Notes: generated from the sequence alone by a model not told the origin. A stretch of DNA of 64,000 nt from Pontivivens marinum (GCF_900231835.1 NZ_OCTN01000002.1:62001-126000), one strand, 5' to 3'. Positions 1 to 9,572 are shown, counted from the stretch's first letter. Numbers and translations: made by a program.

Positions 1-1
1 G

Positions 2-1141
2 ATGCTGATGATGGGCAAGCAGATGGACCCGCAGAGCCGTGCACCGTTCCACACTGTCTATGTGCACGCGTTGGTGCGCGATGAGCGTGGTCAGAAGATG
101 TCGAAATCCAAGGGTAACGTGCTCGACCCACTGGACCTGATTGATCAGTACGGCGCGGATGCGGTGCGCTTTACCCTGTCGTCCATGGCGGCAATGGGGC
201 GCGACCTGAAACTGTCGATCCAGCGGATCGAGGGCTATCGAAACTTCGGCACCAAGCTGTGGAACGCCACCCGCTTTGCCGAAATGAACGATGCTAAGCC
301 GGTCGGCCAGCCCGATCCACAGGCAAAGGTGAACCGTTGGATCATGGCCGAAACGGCCAAGGCAAAGGACGAGGTAGACGCAGCTCTGGCCGCATACCGC
401 TTCAACGATGCGTCCAGCGCGCTTTACGCTTTTGTCTGGGGCACGGTTTGCGATTGGTATGTTGAGTTCGCCAAGCCGCTCTTCGCAGGCGATCAGGCCG
501 AGGAAACCCGCGCAACAATGGCGTGGGTTATCGATCAGTGCTTGATCCTGCTGCACCCGTTCATGCCCTTCATCACCGAGGAGCTGTGGAAGGGGATCGC
601 CGAGCGGCCTGAGATGCTCGTCACCACCGACTGGCCTGAATATGGGGACCTTAGCGATGATGATGCTGAGGCGGAAATGGGCTGGGTTCGCGCCTTGATC
701 GAGGAAATCCGTTCCGTGCGGTCCGAGATGAACGTGCCGGGCAGTGCGAAAACCGGCCTTGTGCTGGTGGCGGCTGATGATCAAACGCGCCAGCGGTTCG
801 AGGATAACCGCACGCTGGTTGAGCGTCTGGCCCGGGTTGAGGGTGTAAACTATGCAGATGCCGTGCCAGAGGGCGCGGTCACGCTGGGCCTAGCCGGTGC
901 AACGGTTTGCCTGCCACTTGCTGGCTTGGTGGATGTTAAGGCGGAGGAGGCGCGGCTGGACAAGGCCCTCGCCAAATTGGCCAAGGAAATCGGCGGCCTG
1001 AACGGCAAGCTGAAAAACGAAAAGTTCCTCGCCAAGGCGCCAGAGGATGTGGTCGCTGAACAGCGCGCACGCCTCGTCGCCGCAGCGGAGGAAGCCGATA
1101 AACTGCGCGCCGCGCAAATTCGGGTAAGGGCACTCGCATGA
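2..1141 (+). CDS. valS: Valyl-tRNA synthetase, C-terminal part (5' end outside window)
   Basis: Class I aminoacyl-tRNA synthetase that charges tRNA-Val with valine in the cytoplasm. The visible 379 residues carry the KMSKS signature (KMSKSKGN, about residues 33-40), which holds the ATP-binding lysine. An anticodon-binding helical domain follows (about residues 100-250), then a lysine- and alanine-rich C-terminal coiled coil (about 310-379) typical of ValS. The Rossmann core, HIGH motif and editing domain lie to the left of the window, so this is a truncation by the window edge and not a broken gene. The stop overlaps the next start by 4 nt (ATGA), which suggests one transcript with the following two genes. 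The family call is firm. Confidence 0.96.
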   Translation: MLMMGKQMDPQSRAPFHTVYVHALVRDERGQKMSKSKGNVLDPLDLIDQYGADAVRFTLSSMAAMGRDLKLSIQRIEGYRNFGTKLWNATRFAEMNDAKPVGQPDPQAKVNRWIMAETAKAKDEVDAALAAYRFNDASSALYAFVWGTVCDWYVEFAKPLFAGDQAEETRATMAWVIDQCLILLHPFMPFITEELWKGIAERPEMLVTTDWPEYGDLSDDDAEAEMGWVRALIEEIRSVRSEMNVPGSAKTGLVLVAADDQTRQRFEDNRTLVERLARVEGVNYADAVPEGAVTLGLAGATVCLPLAGLVDVKAEEARLDKALAKLAKEIGGLNGKLKNEKFLAKAPEDVVAEQRARLVAAAEEADKLRAAQIRVRALA

Positions 1142-1695
1142 ACCAGCACGAAGACGTTCAATACGGACGCTATTTCATCCGCACTGCAACGATAGGTGAT
1201 CACGCGCGGGCAACCGCCTTTGCCGATGGGGTCGAGGGCCCCATCGCGCAGGCGGAGGCCGACACACCAGAGGATGCGATCGAAACGCTGTGCGACATGC
1301 TCGACCGTCGTGATGGTGATCGCGAGGCCGCGCGGCGCAAAATCGGCAAGTTCACCGTGCCAACGTCCAAGGAGTACGGTGAAGCCTGGGCAACGCTCGA
1401 CCTCGCGCCAAAGCTGCACGCCATGGCGCTGGCCCATGCGGCCGCAGGTGATGAGGGCATGACGGCAGTTGAGCTGGCCGCCGCCGCTGGATACCCGACA
1501 CCCGCCGGTGTGAACCTGCAATACGGGATGCTGGGGCGTGAGATTGCGGATGCGCTCGACATGGATCTGCCCGAAACGCTCGCTTATAAGGGCGCTGATG
1601 CTGCAATCGGTCTGGTCGGCTGGAAGGGTACGGAGCGTGAGGACGGTGCGTTCGTCTGGGTCATGCACCCGGAGCTGCGCAAGGTCGTCGCATGA
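1138..1695 (+). CDS. Conserved hypothetical protein, 185 aa
   Basis: I do not recognise a family. The protein is acidic, soluble and rich in alanine, with no signal peptide or membrane segment. The N-terminal third reads like a small alpha/beta domain and the middle is helical. A few aromatic residues near the C-terminus (YGMLGRE, VGWKGTERE) might mark a conserved surface. It starts inside the valS stop (ATGA) and its own stop overlaps the next gene by 4 nt, so translation of all three is probably coupled. That placement is good evidence that the gene is real and expressed, but it says little about function. A link to translation or amino-acid metabolism would be only a guess from the neighbours. 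Confidence 0.8.
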   Translation: MNQHEDVQYGRYFIRTATIGDHARATAFADGVEGPIAQAEADTPEDAIETLCDMLDRRDGDREAARRKIGKFTVPTSKEYGEAWATLDLAPKLHAMALAHAAAGDEGMTAVELAAAAGYPTPAGVNLQYGMLGREIADALDMDLPETLAYKGADAAIGLVGWKGTEREDGAFVWVMHPELRKVVA

Positions 1696-2807
1696 GCGGC
1701 CCACGCTACACACCACTTGCCGCGTCTCTGCCGTCCACGGTCCCCTTTGTGGGGCCGGAGACACAGGAGCGCGCGCGTGGCAGTGCATTCGCCGCACGGC
1801 TCGGCGCGAATGAAAGCGCATTCGGTCCGTCGCCTAAGGCAATCGCGGCAATGGCGGATGCCGCTGCGGAGAGCTGGAAATACGGGGATCCCGAAAATTA
1901 CGACCTGCGCTCTGCGTTAAGCACTCACCTCGACGTGCCCATGGACGCTATTGTCGTGGGTGAGGGGATCGACGGTCTGCTCGGCTATCTCGTCCGGCTG
2001 CTGATCGGTGTTGGGGATGCCGTTGTGACGTCCATGGGCGCCTATCCTACGTTCAACTACCATGTGGCGGGATTTGGCGGGGAGTTGCACGCGGTTCCCT
2101 ATAAGGGCGATTACGAGGATCCCGATGCCTTACTCGAAATGGCACGGCAGGTTGATGCCAAGCTGATCTATTTCGCAAATCCCGACAATCCAATGGGCAC
2201 ATGGCACGATGCGGCCACGGTACAGCGACTGATTGACGGCCTGCCGGATGGATGCGTGCTGTGTCTGGATGAGGCCTATGGCGAGTTTGCGCCAGAGGGA
2301 GCCTTGCCTGTGATAGATGTCGCGAACCCAAATGTTATCCGCATGCGTACTTTTTCCAAGGCATACGGGCTGGCCGGTGCGCGAGTTGGCTATGCTATAG
2401 GGCACCCTGAGCTGGTTTCCGCCTTTGGTAAGGTGCGGAACCATTTTGGCGTGAACCGCGTTGCTCAAGCAGGTGCGTTAGCTGCCTTGCAGGATCAGGC
2501 GTGGTTGGCCGATGTGGTGGCGCAAACCGCTGCCGCGCGTGACGCATTGGCGGCGATCGCAACTGGCCTCGGGCTACAGCCGATCCCCTCCGCAACGAAC
2601 TTTGTGACAATTGATTGCGGTAAAGGTGTGGAGCGCGCGAAAGCGATTCTTGATTCGCTTGTTCAGGCGGGATGCTTCGTTCGGATGCCATTTGTCAGTC
2701 CGCAGAATCGGTGTGTGCGTGTTTCGGCAGGAAAAGAACGAGAACTTAATCTTCTTAAGGCGGAGTTAACGGCCGCACTTTCATCTCTAGGTAGTAAAGC
2801 GCGCTAA
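1692..2807 (+). CDS. PLP-dependent aminotransferase, histidinol-phosphate aminotransferase family
   Basis: Fold type I (class I/II) aminotransferase of 371 residues. The Schiff-base lysine is about K223 in FSKAYGLAGAR. The NPDNP motif lies near 163-167 and the cofactor-binding aspartate near 193 in LDEAYGEF. The spacing and the short N-terminus fit the HisC/CobD-like branch, which uses PLP to move amino groups between 2-oxo acids or histidinol phosphate and glutamate. No his gene is next to it, so it may be a second-copy HisC-like enzyme with a different substrate, and I give no symbol. The ATG sits in an ATGA overlap with the preceding gene. A strong terminator follows about 115 nt after the stop. 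Confidence 0.88.
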   Translation: MSGPRYTPLAASLPSTVPFVGPETQERARGSAFAARLGANESAFGPSPKAIAAMADAAAESWKYGDPENYDLRSALSTHLDVPMDAIVVGEGIDGLLGYLVRLLIGVGDAVVTSMGAYPTFNYHVAGFGGELHAVPYKGDYEDPDALLEMARQVDAKLIYFANPDNPMGTWHDAATVQRLIDGLPDGCVLCLDEAYGEFAPEGALPVIDVANPNVIRMRTFSKAYGLAGARVGYAIGHPELVSAFGKVRNHFGVNRVAQAGALAALQDQAWLADVVAQTAAARDALAAIATGLGLQPIPSATNFVTIDCGKGVERAKAILDSLVQAGCFVRMPFVSPQNRCVRVSAGKERELNLLKAELTAALSSLGSKAR

Positions 2808-2922
2808 TCACTCGCCTCCTTAAAGACCTCGTTAACTATTGCGGGCCAGTTTGGGTGCAATAAGATTTTACGACCAATTTATAGATACCGAAGCATATAT
2901 TTTTTGATTTTTCAATTCATTA

Positions 2923-2954
2923 GGGGCGCCCTGTTTTGGGGCGCCCCGATTTTT
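2923..2954 (+). terminator. Rho-independent terminator after the aminotransferase gene
   Basis: A perfect 9-bp GC stem (2923-2931 with 2939-2947), a 7-nt loop and then GATTTTTG. It should end the valS-aminotransferase transcript. Confidence 0.85.
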
Positions 2955-3258
2955 GTAAAGCCCCTGTATGCGATATTTTTCGCGCTGCGCATGAATGTTC
3001 CGATGAGGGGGTGAGTTTTGTACCGGTGGGAAAACAACTCTTGGTTGATCCACTTTGCTCCGACTTTTGGGCGCAATTTTACGCAGGTTTTGCCTGCCGT
3101 TATGGGTAATTTCACACTTGGTCTGGATGTGACTACTGCCCCGACTGATCGAATTGGCACGGAATTCCTGCGCGCTGATTACCGGCGGTCGCTTGAACAG
3201 AAACCTGTGATCGGATAGGCGATCACCTAAACGCGTTAGCCCATGTGAGGAGATCGAT
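2955..3258. other. Gene-poor stretch upstream of argG, no convincing gene
   Basis: About 300 bp without a supported gene, visibly more AT-rich than its surroundings. One 66-codon frame runs from a TTG at 3018 to 3218, but it lacks a well-placed ribosome site and resembles nothing I know. A 7-bp inverted repeat (GTGATCG, 3207-3213, with CGATCAC, 3220-3226) lies 30 nt before the argG start. The region most likely holds the argG promoter and 5' leader. I could not pick out a clear -35/-10 pair. Confidence 0.5.
3207..3226. repeat. Short inverted repeat in the argG leader
   Basis: GTGATCG, a 6-nt gap and CGATCAC form a 7-bp perfect inverted repeat about 32 nt before the argG ATG. It could be an operator or an mRNA hairpin near the ribosome site. 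With a single copy there is no way to choose. Confidence 0.35.
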
Positions 3259-4476
3259 ATGAGCGCACCCAAAAAGGTTGTCCTGGCCTATTCAGGCGGT
3301 CTCGACACGTCCATCATCCTCAAGTGGTTGCAGACCGAATATGGCTGCGAGGTTGTCACCTTCACCGCCGATTTGGGGCAGGGTGAAGAGCTGGAGCCAG
3401 CTCGGAAAAAAGCCGAGCTACTGGGCATCAAGCCTGAGAACATCTTCATCGAGGATGTTCGTGAGGAATTCGTGCGCGACTTCGTCTTCCCGATGTTCCG
3501 CGCAAATGCGGTTTATGAGGGGCTGTATCTGCTGGGCACCTCGATTGCGCGCCCGCTAATTTCCAAGCGTCTGGTCGAGATCGCAGCCGAAACCGGTGCT
3601 GATGCTGTCGCGCACGGCGCAACGGGCAAGGGCAACGATCAGGTTCGGTTCGAGCTGAGCGCATACGCCCTGAACCCCGACATTCAGGTCATCGCGCCGT
3701 GGCGTGAATGGGATCTGACCTCGCGCACACGGCTTCTGGAATTTGCTGAGGCGAACCAGATCCCGATTGCCAAAGATAAGCGCGGCGAGGCTCCGTTCTC
3801 CGTCGATGCAAACCTGCTGCACACTTCCTCCGAGGGCAAAGTGCTTGAGGATCCTGCGGTTGAGGCACCTGATTACGTTTATCAGCGTACGGTCCACCCG
3901 GAGGACGCGCCAGATACACCGGAATATATCGAGGTTACCTTCGCAAAGGGTGACGCAGTCGCGATCAACGGCGAAGAGATGAGCCCAGCGACCATTCTGA
4001 CCAAGCTGAACGAGTTGGGCGGAAAGCATGGCTGCGGTCGTCTCGATTTGGTTGAGGGACGTTATGTCGGTATGAAGTCGCGCGGTGTATATGAGACGCC
4101 CGGCGGCACCCTGCTGCTAGAGGCGCATCGTGGTATCGAGTCGATCACGCTGGATCGCGGCGCTGCGCACCTCAAGGATGAGCTGATGCCGCGATACGCA
4201 GAGCTGATCTATAACGGCTACTGGTACAGCCCCGAGCGTGAGATGCTGCAAGCCGCAATCGATCACAGCCAAGAGCATGTGAACGGCACGGTCCGTATGA
4301 AGTTGTACAAGGGTAGCGCACAAACCGTTGGTCGTTGGTCCGAGGACAGCCTGTATTCCGAGCAGCACGTGACCTTTGAGGAAGATGCGGGCGCCTATGA
4401 TCAGAAGGACGCCGCCGGCTTCATCAAGATCAACGCACTGCGTCTGAAGCTGCTTGCAGCACGGAACCGGCGCTGA
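3259..4476 (+). CDS. argG: Argininosuccinate synthase
   Basis: Joins citrulline and aspartate, using ATP, to make argininosuccinate in the penultimate step of arginine synthesis. The 405-residue length is normal. The N-terminal pyrophosphatase-type P-loop AYSGGLDTS (about residues 10-18) is intact, as are the family blocks TADLGQGEE and [15 protein letters not shown]. The ATG is preceded by GAGGAG at about 3246-3251. The gene stands alone: a terminator and leader precede it, and an opposing chemotaxis gene ends 3 nt past its stop. argE lies far away at 50-51 kb, so arginine genes are scattered here. Confidence 0.98.
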   Translation: MSAPKKVVLAYSGGLDTSIILKWLQTEYGCEVVTFTADLGQGEELEPARKKAELLGIKPENIFIEDVREEFVRDFVFPMFRANAVYEGLYLLGTSIARPLISKRLVEIAAETGADAVAHGATGKGNDQVRFELSAYALNPDIQVIAPWREWDLTSRTRLLEFAEANQIPIAKDKRGEAPFSVDANLLHTSSEGKVLEDPAVEAPDYVYQRTVHPEDAPDTPEYIEVTFAKGDAVAINGEEMSPATILTKLNELGGKHGCGRLDLVEGRYVGMKSRGVYETPGGTLLLEAHRGIESITLDRGAAHLKDELMPRYAELIYNGYWYSPEREMLQAAIDHSQEHVNGTVRMKLYKGSAQTVGRWSEDSLYSEQHVTFEEDAGAYDQKDAAGFIKINALRLKLLAARNRR

Positions 4477-4478
4477 GC

Positions 4479-6239
4479 TTAAAGCTCAGACCAGTCCTCG
4501 TGATAGGCTAGGGCGGATGATCCATCTACTTGTGGATGGAGAGCAATTGGTTGCGGTGCCTGAGCTACGGGCGCCGCAGCGACACGAACGATACTAAAAC
4601 GACTGAGGTTGGACTCGACCGACGCAATTTGCTCCGCGAGCTTGCCCATGGAACGTGTTGTGCGTTCAGCAATGCTCGCCGTGGATTGCACACTGCTTTC
4701 CATAGCAGTGATTGCGGCGTCAATCTCACGCAGTCCTAGCATTTGTTCCTCTGCGGTGCGGGTGACTTGCGAAACTTGGCTGGCGACCGTTTTCGTTTTA
4801 TCGGTGATTTCGGAGAGCATGCTGCCAGCGCGCTCAACCATTTCAACACCGCTTTCCATATTTCCCTTTGAATCTTCAATCAACGTGGCGATTCCGCTTG
4901 CTGCATCGGCGCTACGTTGTGCCAGGCGGCGAACCTCCGTCGCGACGACGGCAAAGCCACGACCTGCATCGCCAGCGCGCGCGGCCTCAACCGCGGCATT
5001 TAGGGCGAGCAGATTGGTTTGGAACGAAATCGCCTCAATAACCCCCAAGATTTCACGCATTTCGCCAGAGCCACGCGAGATTTTTCCAACTGAGGCAACA
5101 GCCGCTGCGGTCACTTCCGAGCCTTCGCTCGCCCGATTAGATAGTTGAGTTGCCTTGCTGCCTACATCGCGCAGCAAGGTTTGGCCAACCTCCAGCGACT
5201 CCGTGAATTGTTGTGTGGTTGCAGCGGTTTCCTCAATCGCGGCGGCCTGTTGCGAGGCGCGTTCCGAGACTGTGTCAGTGTCGAACAGAACCTTTGTCAC
5301 GGTCTCACGTGTCATCTGCACGGCACGGTCGGTTTCGCTCAACACATCCTCTAGCGCTTGGGTTGCCTGGTTGGCAGCCGCGCTAATATCAGCAAAGCGT
5401 CCTACGCCATCAGTGGACATGCGGTGCTGCAATTTGCCATCGGATAGCGCGCGGAAATGTTGCTCGACCTGATCGACGCTCTGCTCCACCGAAACGAATA
5501 GGTGGTTGAGTTGCCCCGCAATGCGGGCAAATACCTCATCCTCAAATGCGATCGGAATGCGGGCCGAAAATTCACCGGCTGCGCCCTGTGCAATTAGATC
5601 AGAGAAGGATTGATCGAACTGCTCGATGATCCGACTGCGCTCATTACTGGCGCGGGCGGTCAATTCGGAGAGCTGGCTTTGTGCAGAAAGCGCCGATGCA
5701 GCCTCTTGCTCCGCCTCATACCGTGAGATGTTTCGCAGCTCGGTCAGGTGCTGGCGGGCGTGGTATGCTAGGATCAACGCACCACATTCCATGGATACAA
5801 ATAGCGCATGCAGGCTGGTGCGGGCGATGCCACTGCTGCCGGAATATAGCAGGAATGGCAGGAAATAGCTTAGCGCAACGTGATGGGCAGCAATCGCGAT
5901 GCCACCTGCAATAATGGCGGGCCGACTGTCCAATGTGCCGATAATTGCGAGAACAACAAAGAAATACATGTGTATGTCGATTTGCAGCACATGGCCGTTG
6001 AATAGCCCCAGCAAGATCATTGGCTGACCGGCCAGCGCGATTGCGACGGATACAGGCGCGCCGTATTCCTTACGCTTGGTCAGGATGACGGCAGGGGCGG
6101 CCAAGATCAGTGAGAAGATCACGGCCACTAAAATAGGCTGATCCAGAAGCCATGCGATGATTGCGATTGGCAGGGCATGCGCCGCTGCAAACCAAGCAAT
6201 CAACTCAGCTGTTGAAGGACGTTTCTTGATATTGCTCAC
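4479..6239 (-). CDS. Methyl-accepting chemotaxis protein with multi-pass membrane sensor
   Basis: Chemoreceptor of about 586 residues. The N-terminal 190 residues hold about six hydrophobic segments with short loops, so sensing is likely within or near the membrane. HAMP-like helices and then the cytoplasmic signalling hairpin follow, with the highly conserved tip at about residues 400-440 ([18 protein letters not shown]). The C-terminus ends in a linker plus DWSEL, resembling the tethering pentapeptide that recruits CheR/CheB. I chose GTG at 6239 because GGAG lies 7 nt upstream and the codon overlaps the stop of the preceding small gene (GTGA). Reading upstream to 6365 would only add an implausible arginine-rich tail. 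No che genes are nearby, so it is an orphan receptor. Confidence 0.93.
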   Translation of the reverse strand: MSNIKKRPSTAELIAWFAAAHALPIAIIAWLLDQPILVAVIFSLILAAPAVILTKRKEYGAPVSVAIALAGQPMILLGLFNGHVLQIDIHMYFFVVLAIIGTLDSRPAIIAGGIAIAAHHVALSYFLPFLLYSGSSGIARTSLHALFVSMECGALILAYHARQHLTELRNISRYEAEQEAASALSAQSQLSELTARASNERSRIIEQFDQSFSDLIAQGAAGEFSARIPIAFEDEVFARIAGQLNHLFVSVEQSVDQVEQHFRALSDGKLQHRMSTDGVGRFADISAAANQATQALEDVLSETDRAVQMTRETVTKVLFDTDTVSERASQQAAAIEETAATTQQFTESLEVGQTLLRDVGSKATQLSNRASEGSEVTAAAVASVGKISRGSGEMREILGVIEAISFQTNLLALNAAVEAARAGDAGRGFAVVATEVRRLAQRSADAASGIATLIEDSKGNMESGVEMVERAGSMLSEITDKTKTVASQVSQVTRTAEEQMLGLREIDAAITAMESSVQSTASIAERTTRSMGKLAEQIASVESNLSRFSIVRVAAAPVAQAPQPIALHPQVDGSSALAYHEDWSEL

Positions 6240-6511
6240 ACCTGCACTCCGCACCATGTTGCCAATTGATCTAAGTTGAGTAGGACGAGGGCATCCTGAT
6301 CGCGCAGCGTTCCAGCCGTTCCGGTCACAACATAGGTGCCCATGGGCCCGTTCAGGCCGCCCCAATGTCCACCTGATTGCTTAGACAGGACCTGTGGATC
6401 CAGTCGTGACCAAACCAGCAAGCTGCCGATTTGCGTGTCCGTGGGCACGAGCAAAAAAAGGGTCAGGCCCAAAAGGGTCAATCCCTGTAACATGATGGCT
6501 GGTAGCGACAT
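6236..6511 (-). CDS. Small membrane protein coupled to the chemoreceptor, 91 aa
   Basis: Unrecognised 91-residue protein. An N-terminal hydrophobic helix (about residues 5-24) is followed by a short extracytoplasmic or soluble tail with a glycine-rich stretch ([12 protein letters not shown]). The ATG at 6511 has AAGGA 6 nt upstream. The open frame continues to 6691, but that extension reads as arginine-rich antisense of the msrA leader. Its stop overlaps the chemoreceptor GTG start (GTGA), so the two are almost certainly co-translated. Function is unknown. The tail could be a periplasmic ligand-contact or accessory element for the receptor, which is inference from context only. Confidence 0.75.
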   Translation of the reverse strand: MSLPAIMLQGLTLLGLTLFLLVPTDTQIGSLLVWSRLDPQVLSKQSGGHWGGLNGPMGTYVVTGTAGTLRDQDALVLLNLDQLATWCGVQV

Positions 6512-6662
6512 CAGGAGTCCTTTCGACAATTCTCCCTCCCTAGATGCGGGCAAAGATTTAAAACTTCGTTTCCAGCTCACATTGCGATCACGTCTATGTT
6601 GCGTGGCTTGCGCCGTTGGATTGCGTGCGCCAATTTCAGCAGACACGTTTATAGGAGCTACC

Positions 6663-7262
6663 ATGATCCGCCTTACGCTTGTTGCTGCCACGCTCGCCGC
6701 TTTGACAACATCCGCTGCCTACGCCGAGGATCGGCAGCGGGCCGTGTTTGCGGGGGGATGTTTTTGGTGCGTCGAAAGCGATTTCGACAAGCTGGAGGGC
6801 GTTCTGGAAACCACGTCCGGTTTTGCCGGCGGCACAGTTGTTAACCCGACCTATCGGCAGGTCACTGCGGGTGGCACAGGGCATCGCGAGGTTGTTGAGA
6901 TCGTCTATGACGGTAATATCGTGGATTTTGAGACGCTTGCCGAATATCTGCTGCGCACGATCGATGTGACGGATGCAGGTGGGCAATTTTGTGATCGCGG
7001 GTTCGGCTATTCCTCGGGGATCTATGCCCAAACCGACGCACAATTCGTAGCATCCACCGCAGTGATTGCCGAATTATCAGCCGAGTTGGGTCAGCCCATT
7101 GTGACCGAGGTGGTCGAGGGTGGCACCTTTTACCCGGCCGAGGAATATCATCAGGATTACTACCTGAAAAACCCGCTGCGCTATCGCTATTACCGTGCCA
7201 GCTGCGGGCGAGATCGGCAGGTAGAGCGCATCTGGGGTGAGCACGCCGCCAAGATTAATTGA
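6663..7262 (+). CDS. msrA: Secreted peptide-methionine (S)-S-oxide reductase
   Basis: Reduces methionine-S-sulfoxide in oxidised proteins. The active-site GCFWC motif is at residues 32-36, with the nucleophile at C33. A candidate resolving cysteine is near residue 181 (RASCGRD), and another cysteine sits in QFCDRGFGY. Residues 1-21 form a signal peptide ending in AYA, so this copy acts in the periplasm, repairing envelope proteins. The ATG at 6663 has AGGAG 7 nt upstream. The longer open frame from 6336 is antisense to the small membrane gene. It converges with the deaminase gene and overlaps it by 8 nt. Confidence 0.95.
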   Translation: MIRLTLVAATLAALTTSAAYAEDRQRAVFAGGCFWCVESDFDKLEGVLETTSGFAGGTVVNPTYRQVTAGGTGHREVVEIVYDGNIVDFETLAEYLLRTIDVTDAGGQFCDRGFGYSSGIYAQTDAQFVASTAVIAELSAELGQPIVTEVVEGGTFYPAEEYHQDYYLKNPLRYRYYRASCGRDRQVERIWGEHAAKIN

Positions 7263-7818
7263 GCGGAATTTCATTCCCCGATTTTCCTGCCTGATAGGCA
7301 TCCGACAATTCAGCATATGCGGCAGTAATGCGCGCCGCCTGTGCGATCAATTCGGGGTCATCCCCGATCAGATCTGCAATCGCGCTTGCCTTGAAAAAGG
7401 CATTGTCGCGCCGGTATTCACCAGCCTCCAAATCATAAAGCTCCTTCATGATTTGGAGGTCATGGGGAATGCCAAAACCGTCGCGGCTGTCCTCGTGGCT
7501 GAAGAAGTAGGCGTAATTGTCAAAACCGGCCCATGTGATGGCGGACATACACATCGTGCACGGCTCATGCGTCGATAGGAAAATCAGGCCATCGGTGGGT
7601 GGGGTTCCTGCCATCTCGTAGAACTGCTTGAGGGTGTGAACCTCACCATGCCAAAGCGGGTTGTCGGTTTCGGCATTGGTTCCCGCAATCACCAGCGACA
7701 GATCCGATTTGCGCAGGATCGCCGCGCCGAACACCTTATCACCGCGCGCCACACCGGTTTTGGTGAGAGGGATGATGTCATTCTCGATCACATCAAGCAG
7801 GCGCGCGGCTAGGGTCAT
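7255..7818 (-). CDS. Cytidine/deoxycytidylate deaminase-family zinc hydrolase
   Basis: Zinc deaminase of 187 residues. The catalytic pair is HGE (H57, E59) and the second zinc block is EPCTMC (C87, C90), the family pattern H-x-E plus PCxxC. Members deaminate cytosine, guanine, adenosine in tRNA or related bases. This one has a longer C-terminal helical tail (about residues 125-187) than TadA, so the substrate is not clear, and guanine or a modified base are possible. The ATG at 7818 has GGAG 6 nt upstream. The longer frame starts with an unsupported TTG. It overlaps the end of msrA by 8 nt, tail to tail. Confidence 0.88.
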   Translation of the reverse strand: MTLAARLLDVIENDIIPLTKTGVARGDKVFGAAILRKSDLSLVIAGTNAETDNPLWHGEVHTLKQFYEMAGTPPTDGLIFLSTHEPCTMCMSAITWAGFDNYAYFFSHEDSRDGFGIPHDLQIMKELYDLEAGEYRRDNAFFKASAIADLIGDDPELIAQAARITAAYAELSDAYQAGKSGNEIPLN

Positions 7819-7877
7819 GGGGCTCTCCAATTCGTTCAGCTTACGATGCAGCAGCTAGGGTCAGTTGGAAAGCCCGA

Positions 7878-9095
7878 TCAGATCGCGCCGCCTAAATGCA
7901 GCGCCAAACCGATGGCGGCACCGCTGCCGATCAACACCAGAACCGATGGTTTCAGGCGCCACGTCATCAGTGCAAACACAACCACTAGGGCCAGTTTCAA
8001 CCAATCCGGCTGTCCGATGAAATCCGGCCACAACGCCGCCTGTGCCAGATAAAAGGCGAGGTTCAGGACAACACCGACCACAGCCGCCGAAACACCGGCC
8101 AGCGCCTGCCGGATCCAACGCCGCCGCTGGATGCTTTCCACATGCGGCGCGGCGGCGAGGATCAACATAAAGCTGGGCGCAAAGGTGTAAAAACACGCAA
8201 GCGCCGCGGTCAGCACCCCGAACCCTGTCGCCGAATGCCCCGCAAAGAACCCTGCATAGACGTTTACAAGGATCAGTGGGCCGGGTGTTGCCTCGGCAAT
8301 GGCCAGGCCGTTCAGCATCTGCTCGGGCGACAGCCAGCCATAACTGTCCACCGCACGTTCCGCCACATAGGGCAGCAGGGCATATGCGCCGCCAAAGCTG
8401 ACAAATGCCGCGCTCAGAAACAACTCCGCCACGCCGTCAAACGGATCGACACCGAAACACAGACGCACAGCCCAATACACCAGAGCGACCGCAAGGATGC
8501 TGACCACAATTATCCGCGCGGTCGATCCACGGGCAGGCGGTGTTGCGGGGATGTCAGGCTGCGGGACAGGGGGCAGCAAAAATCCTGCGAGGGCCGCAAC
8601 CAGCATTACAATCGGAAAGCTCAGCCCCAGAATGGCCAATGCACCAAAGGCGAGGGCTGCCAGCGCCCAATGCCGCGCACCCTTCAGCGACCGCCCAGAT
8701 AGCGACATCACCGCCTTTGCCACGATCACCAGCACGGCTGGTTGAATTCCGTAAAAGAGTGCGGCAACTGGCCCGCTATCCCCCTTGGTCGCGGCGATCC
8801 ATGCCAAGGCTATCATCAGCGCCGTTCCTGGTAGAATAAACGCCAGCCCTGCGGCCAATCCGCCCCAGATGCCATGCAGGCGCCAGCCCAGCCATGTGGC
8901 CAACTGCTGCGCCTCTGGTCCCGGCAGCAGCATCGCGACATTCAGACCGCGCTGAAATGCGGCTGCATCGATCCAGCCGCGACGTGTCACCAGCTCCTCC
9001 TGCATCAACGCGATCTGGCCCGCAGGACCGCCAAAGGACAGCAGGCCAATCCGCAGATAAACGCCGAGCGCTTGGGAAAGTTTGACGGTGCTCAT
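7878..9095 (-). CDS. chrA: Chromate transporter, long-chain (two-domain) ChrA
   Basis: CHR-family membrane protein of 405 residues made of two homologous halves. Each half has a SFGGP/SFGGA block (near residues 20 and 232) followed by a PGP motif (LLPGPEAQ, ATPGPLI). Long ChrA proteins export chromate, driven by the membrane potential. Some members transport other oxyanions, so the substrate is inferred from family. About ten or more hydrophobic segments are visible, with a proline-rich linker between the halves near 185. Its ATG overlaps the stop of the upstream rhodanese gene by 4 nt. No chrB regulator is present in the window. Confidence 0.93.
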   Translation of the reverse strand: MSTVKLSQALGVYLRIGLLSFGGPAGQIALMQEELVTRRGWIDAAAFQRGLNVAMLLPGPEAQQLATWLGWRLHGIWGGLAAGLAFILPGTALMIALAWIAATKGDSGPVAALFYGIQPAVLVIVAKAVMSLSGRSLKGARHWALAALAFGALAILGLSFPIVMLVAALAGFLLPPVPQPDIPATPPARGSTARIIVVSILAVALVYWAVRLCFGVDPFDGVAELFLSAAFVSFGGAYALLPYVAERAVDSYGWLSPEQMLNGLAIAEATPGPLILVNVYAGFFAGHSATGFGVLTAALACFYTFAPSFMLILAAAPHVESIQRRRWIRQALAGVSAAVVGVVLNLAFYLAQAALWPDFIGQPDWLKLALVVVFALMTWRLKPSVLVLIGSGAAIGLALHLGGAI

Positions 9096-9424
9096 GCGAA
9101 ATCCTCCATGCGAGCGCCAGTAGCAGCCAGTGCCGCGAATCCGCCTATGACATATTTGGCATCAACCCCGTGAATACGGGCGAGGGCGCAGGCGAATTGG
9201 CTGACCTCATGCCCATGAACGCAATAGATTAGCGTTGATCCCCTGGGCATCGCGCTTGCCTGCTGGTGGTCCAGGGTCATGGGGTTGATCCAGATCGCAC
9301 CCTGTACGCCGATAGCGCCACGGGCCTGCTCCTTGCGTACGTCAATCAAGACAGGCGGTTGGCTGGTGTTGAGGGCTGCGATTGCATCCTCGGCACTGAT
9401 ATTGGGCAGTTGGTAATTGGTCAC
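9092..9424 (-). CDS. Single-domain rhodanese-like protein
   Basis: A 110-residue rhodanese domain. The active-site loop has a cysteine at about residue 68 in YCVHGHEVS, preceded by the conserved LIDVRKE strand (about 26-32). Such proteins move persulfide sulfur or act in thiol-based detoxification. It is the first gene of a two-gene unit with chrA (ATGA overlap). Some chromate-resistance operons include rhodanese domains (for example in ChrB-type proteins), so a role in handling the transported oxyanion or its redox damage is plausible but not shown. Confidence 0.9.
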   Translation of the reverse strand: MTNYQLPNISAEDAIAALNTSQPPVLIDVRKEQARGAIGVQGAIWINPMTLDHQQASAMPRGSTLIYCVHGHEVSQFACALARIHGVDAKYVIGGFAALAATGARMEDFA

Positions 9425-9572
9425 GTTTCACGCTCCCTTTCTGTGGGGCCGCGCGATGCTTGGGCCCGAATACCTGAAAGGCGGGGCCGAAGTCCGGGAG
9501 ATCGCCATGTCCCGCAGGACGTTCTTATGCCAATGTCGGGCAAGTGTGAAGCTATGATGACGCGAGGCGACC

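Noticed and set aside
850-1821. A 323-codon minus-strand open frame over the end of valS and the next gene
   Set aside because: Covers three well-supported plus-strand genes and has arginine-rich low-complexity composition.
3018-3218. A 66-codon TTG-start frame before argG
   Set aside because: No good ribosome site, no recognised family and codon use unlike neighbours. Kept only as a note on the gap.
6336-6662. N-terminal extension of msrA
   Set aside because: The extension is antisense to the small membrane gene; a signal peptide begins exactly at the ATG with a good ribosome site at 6663.
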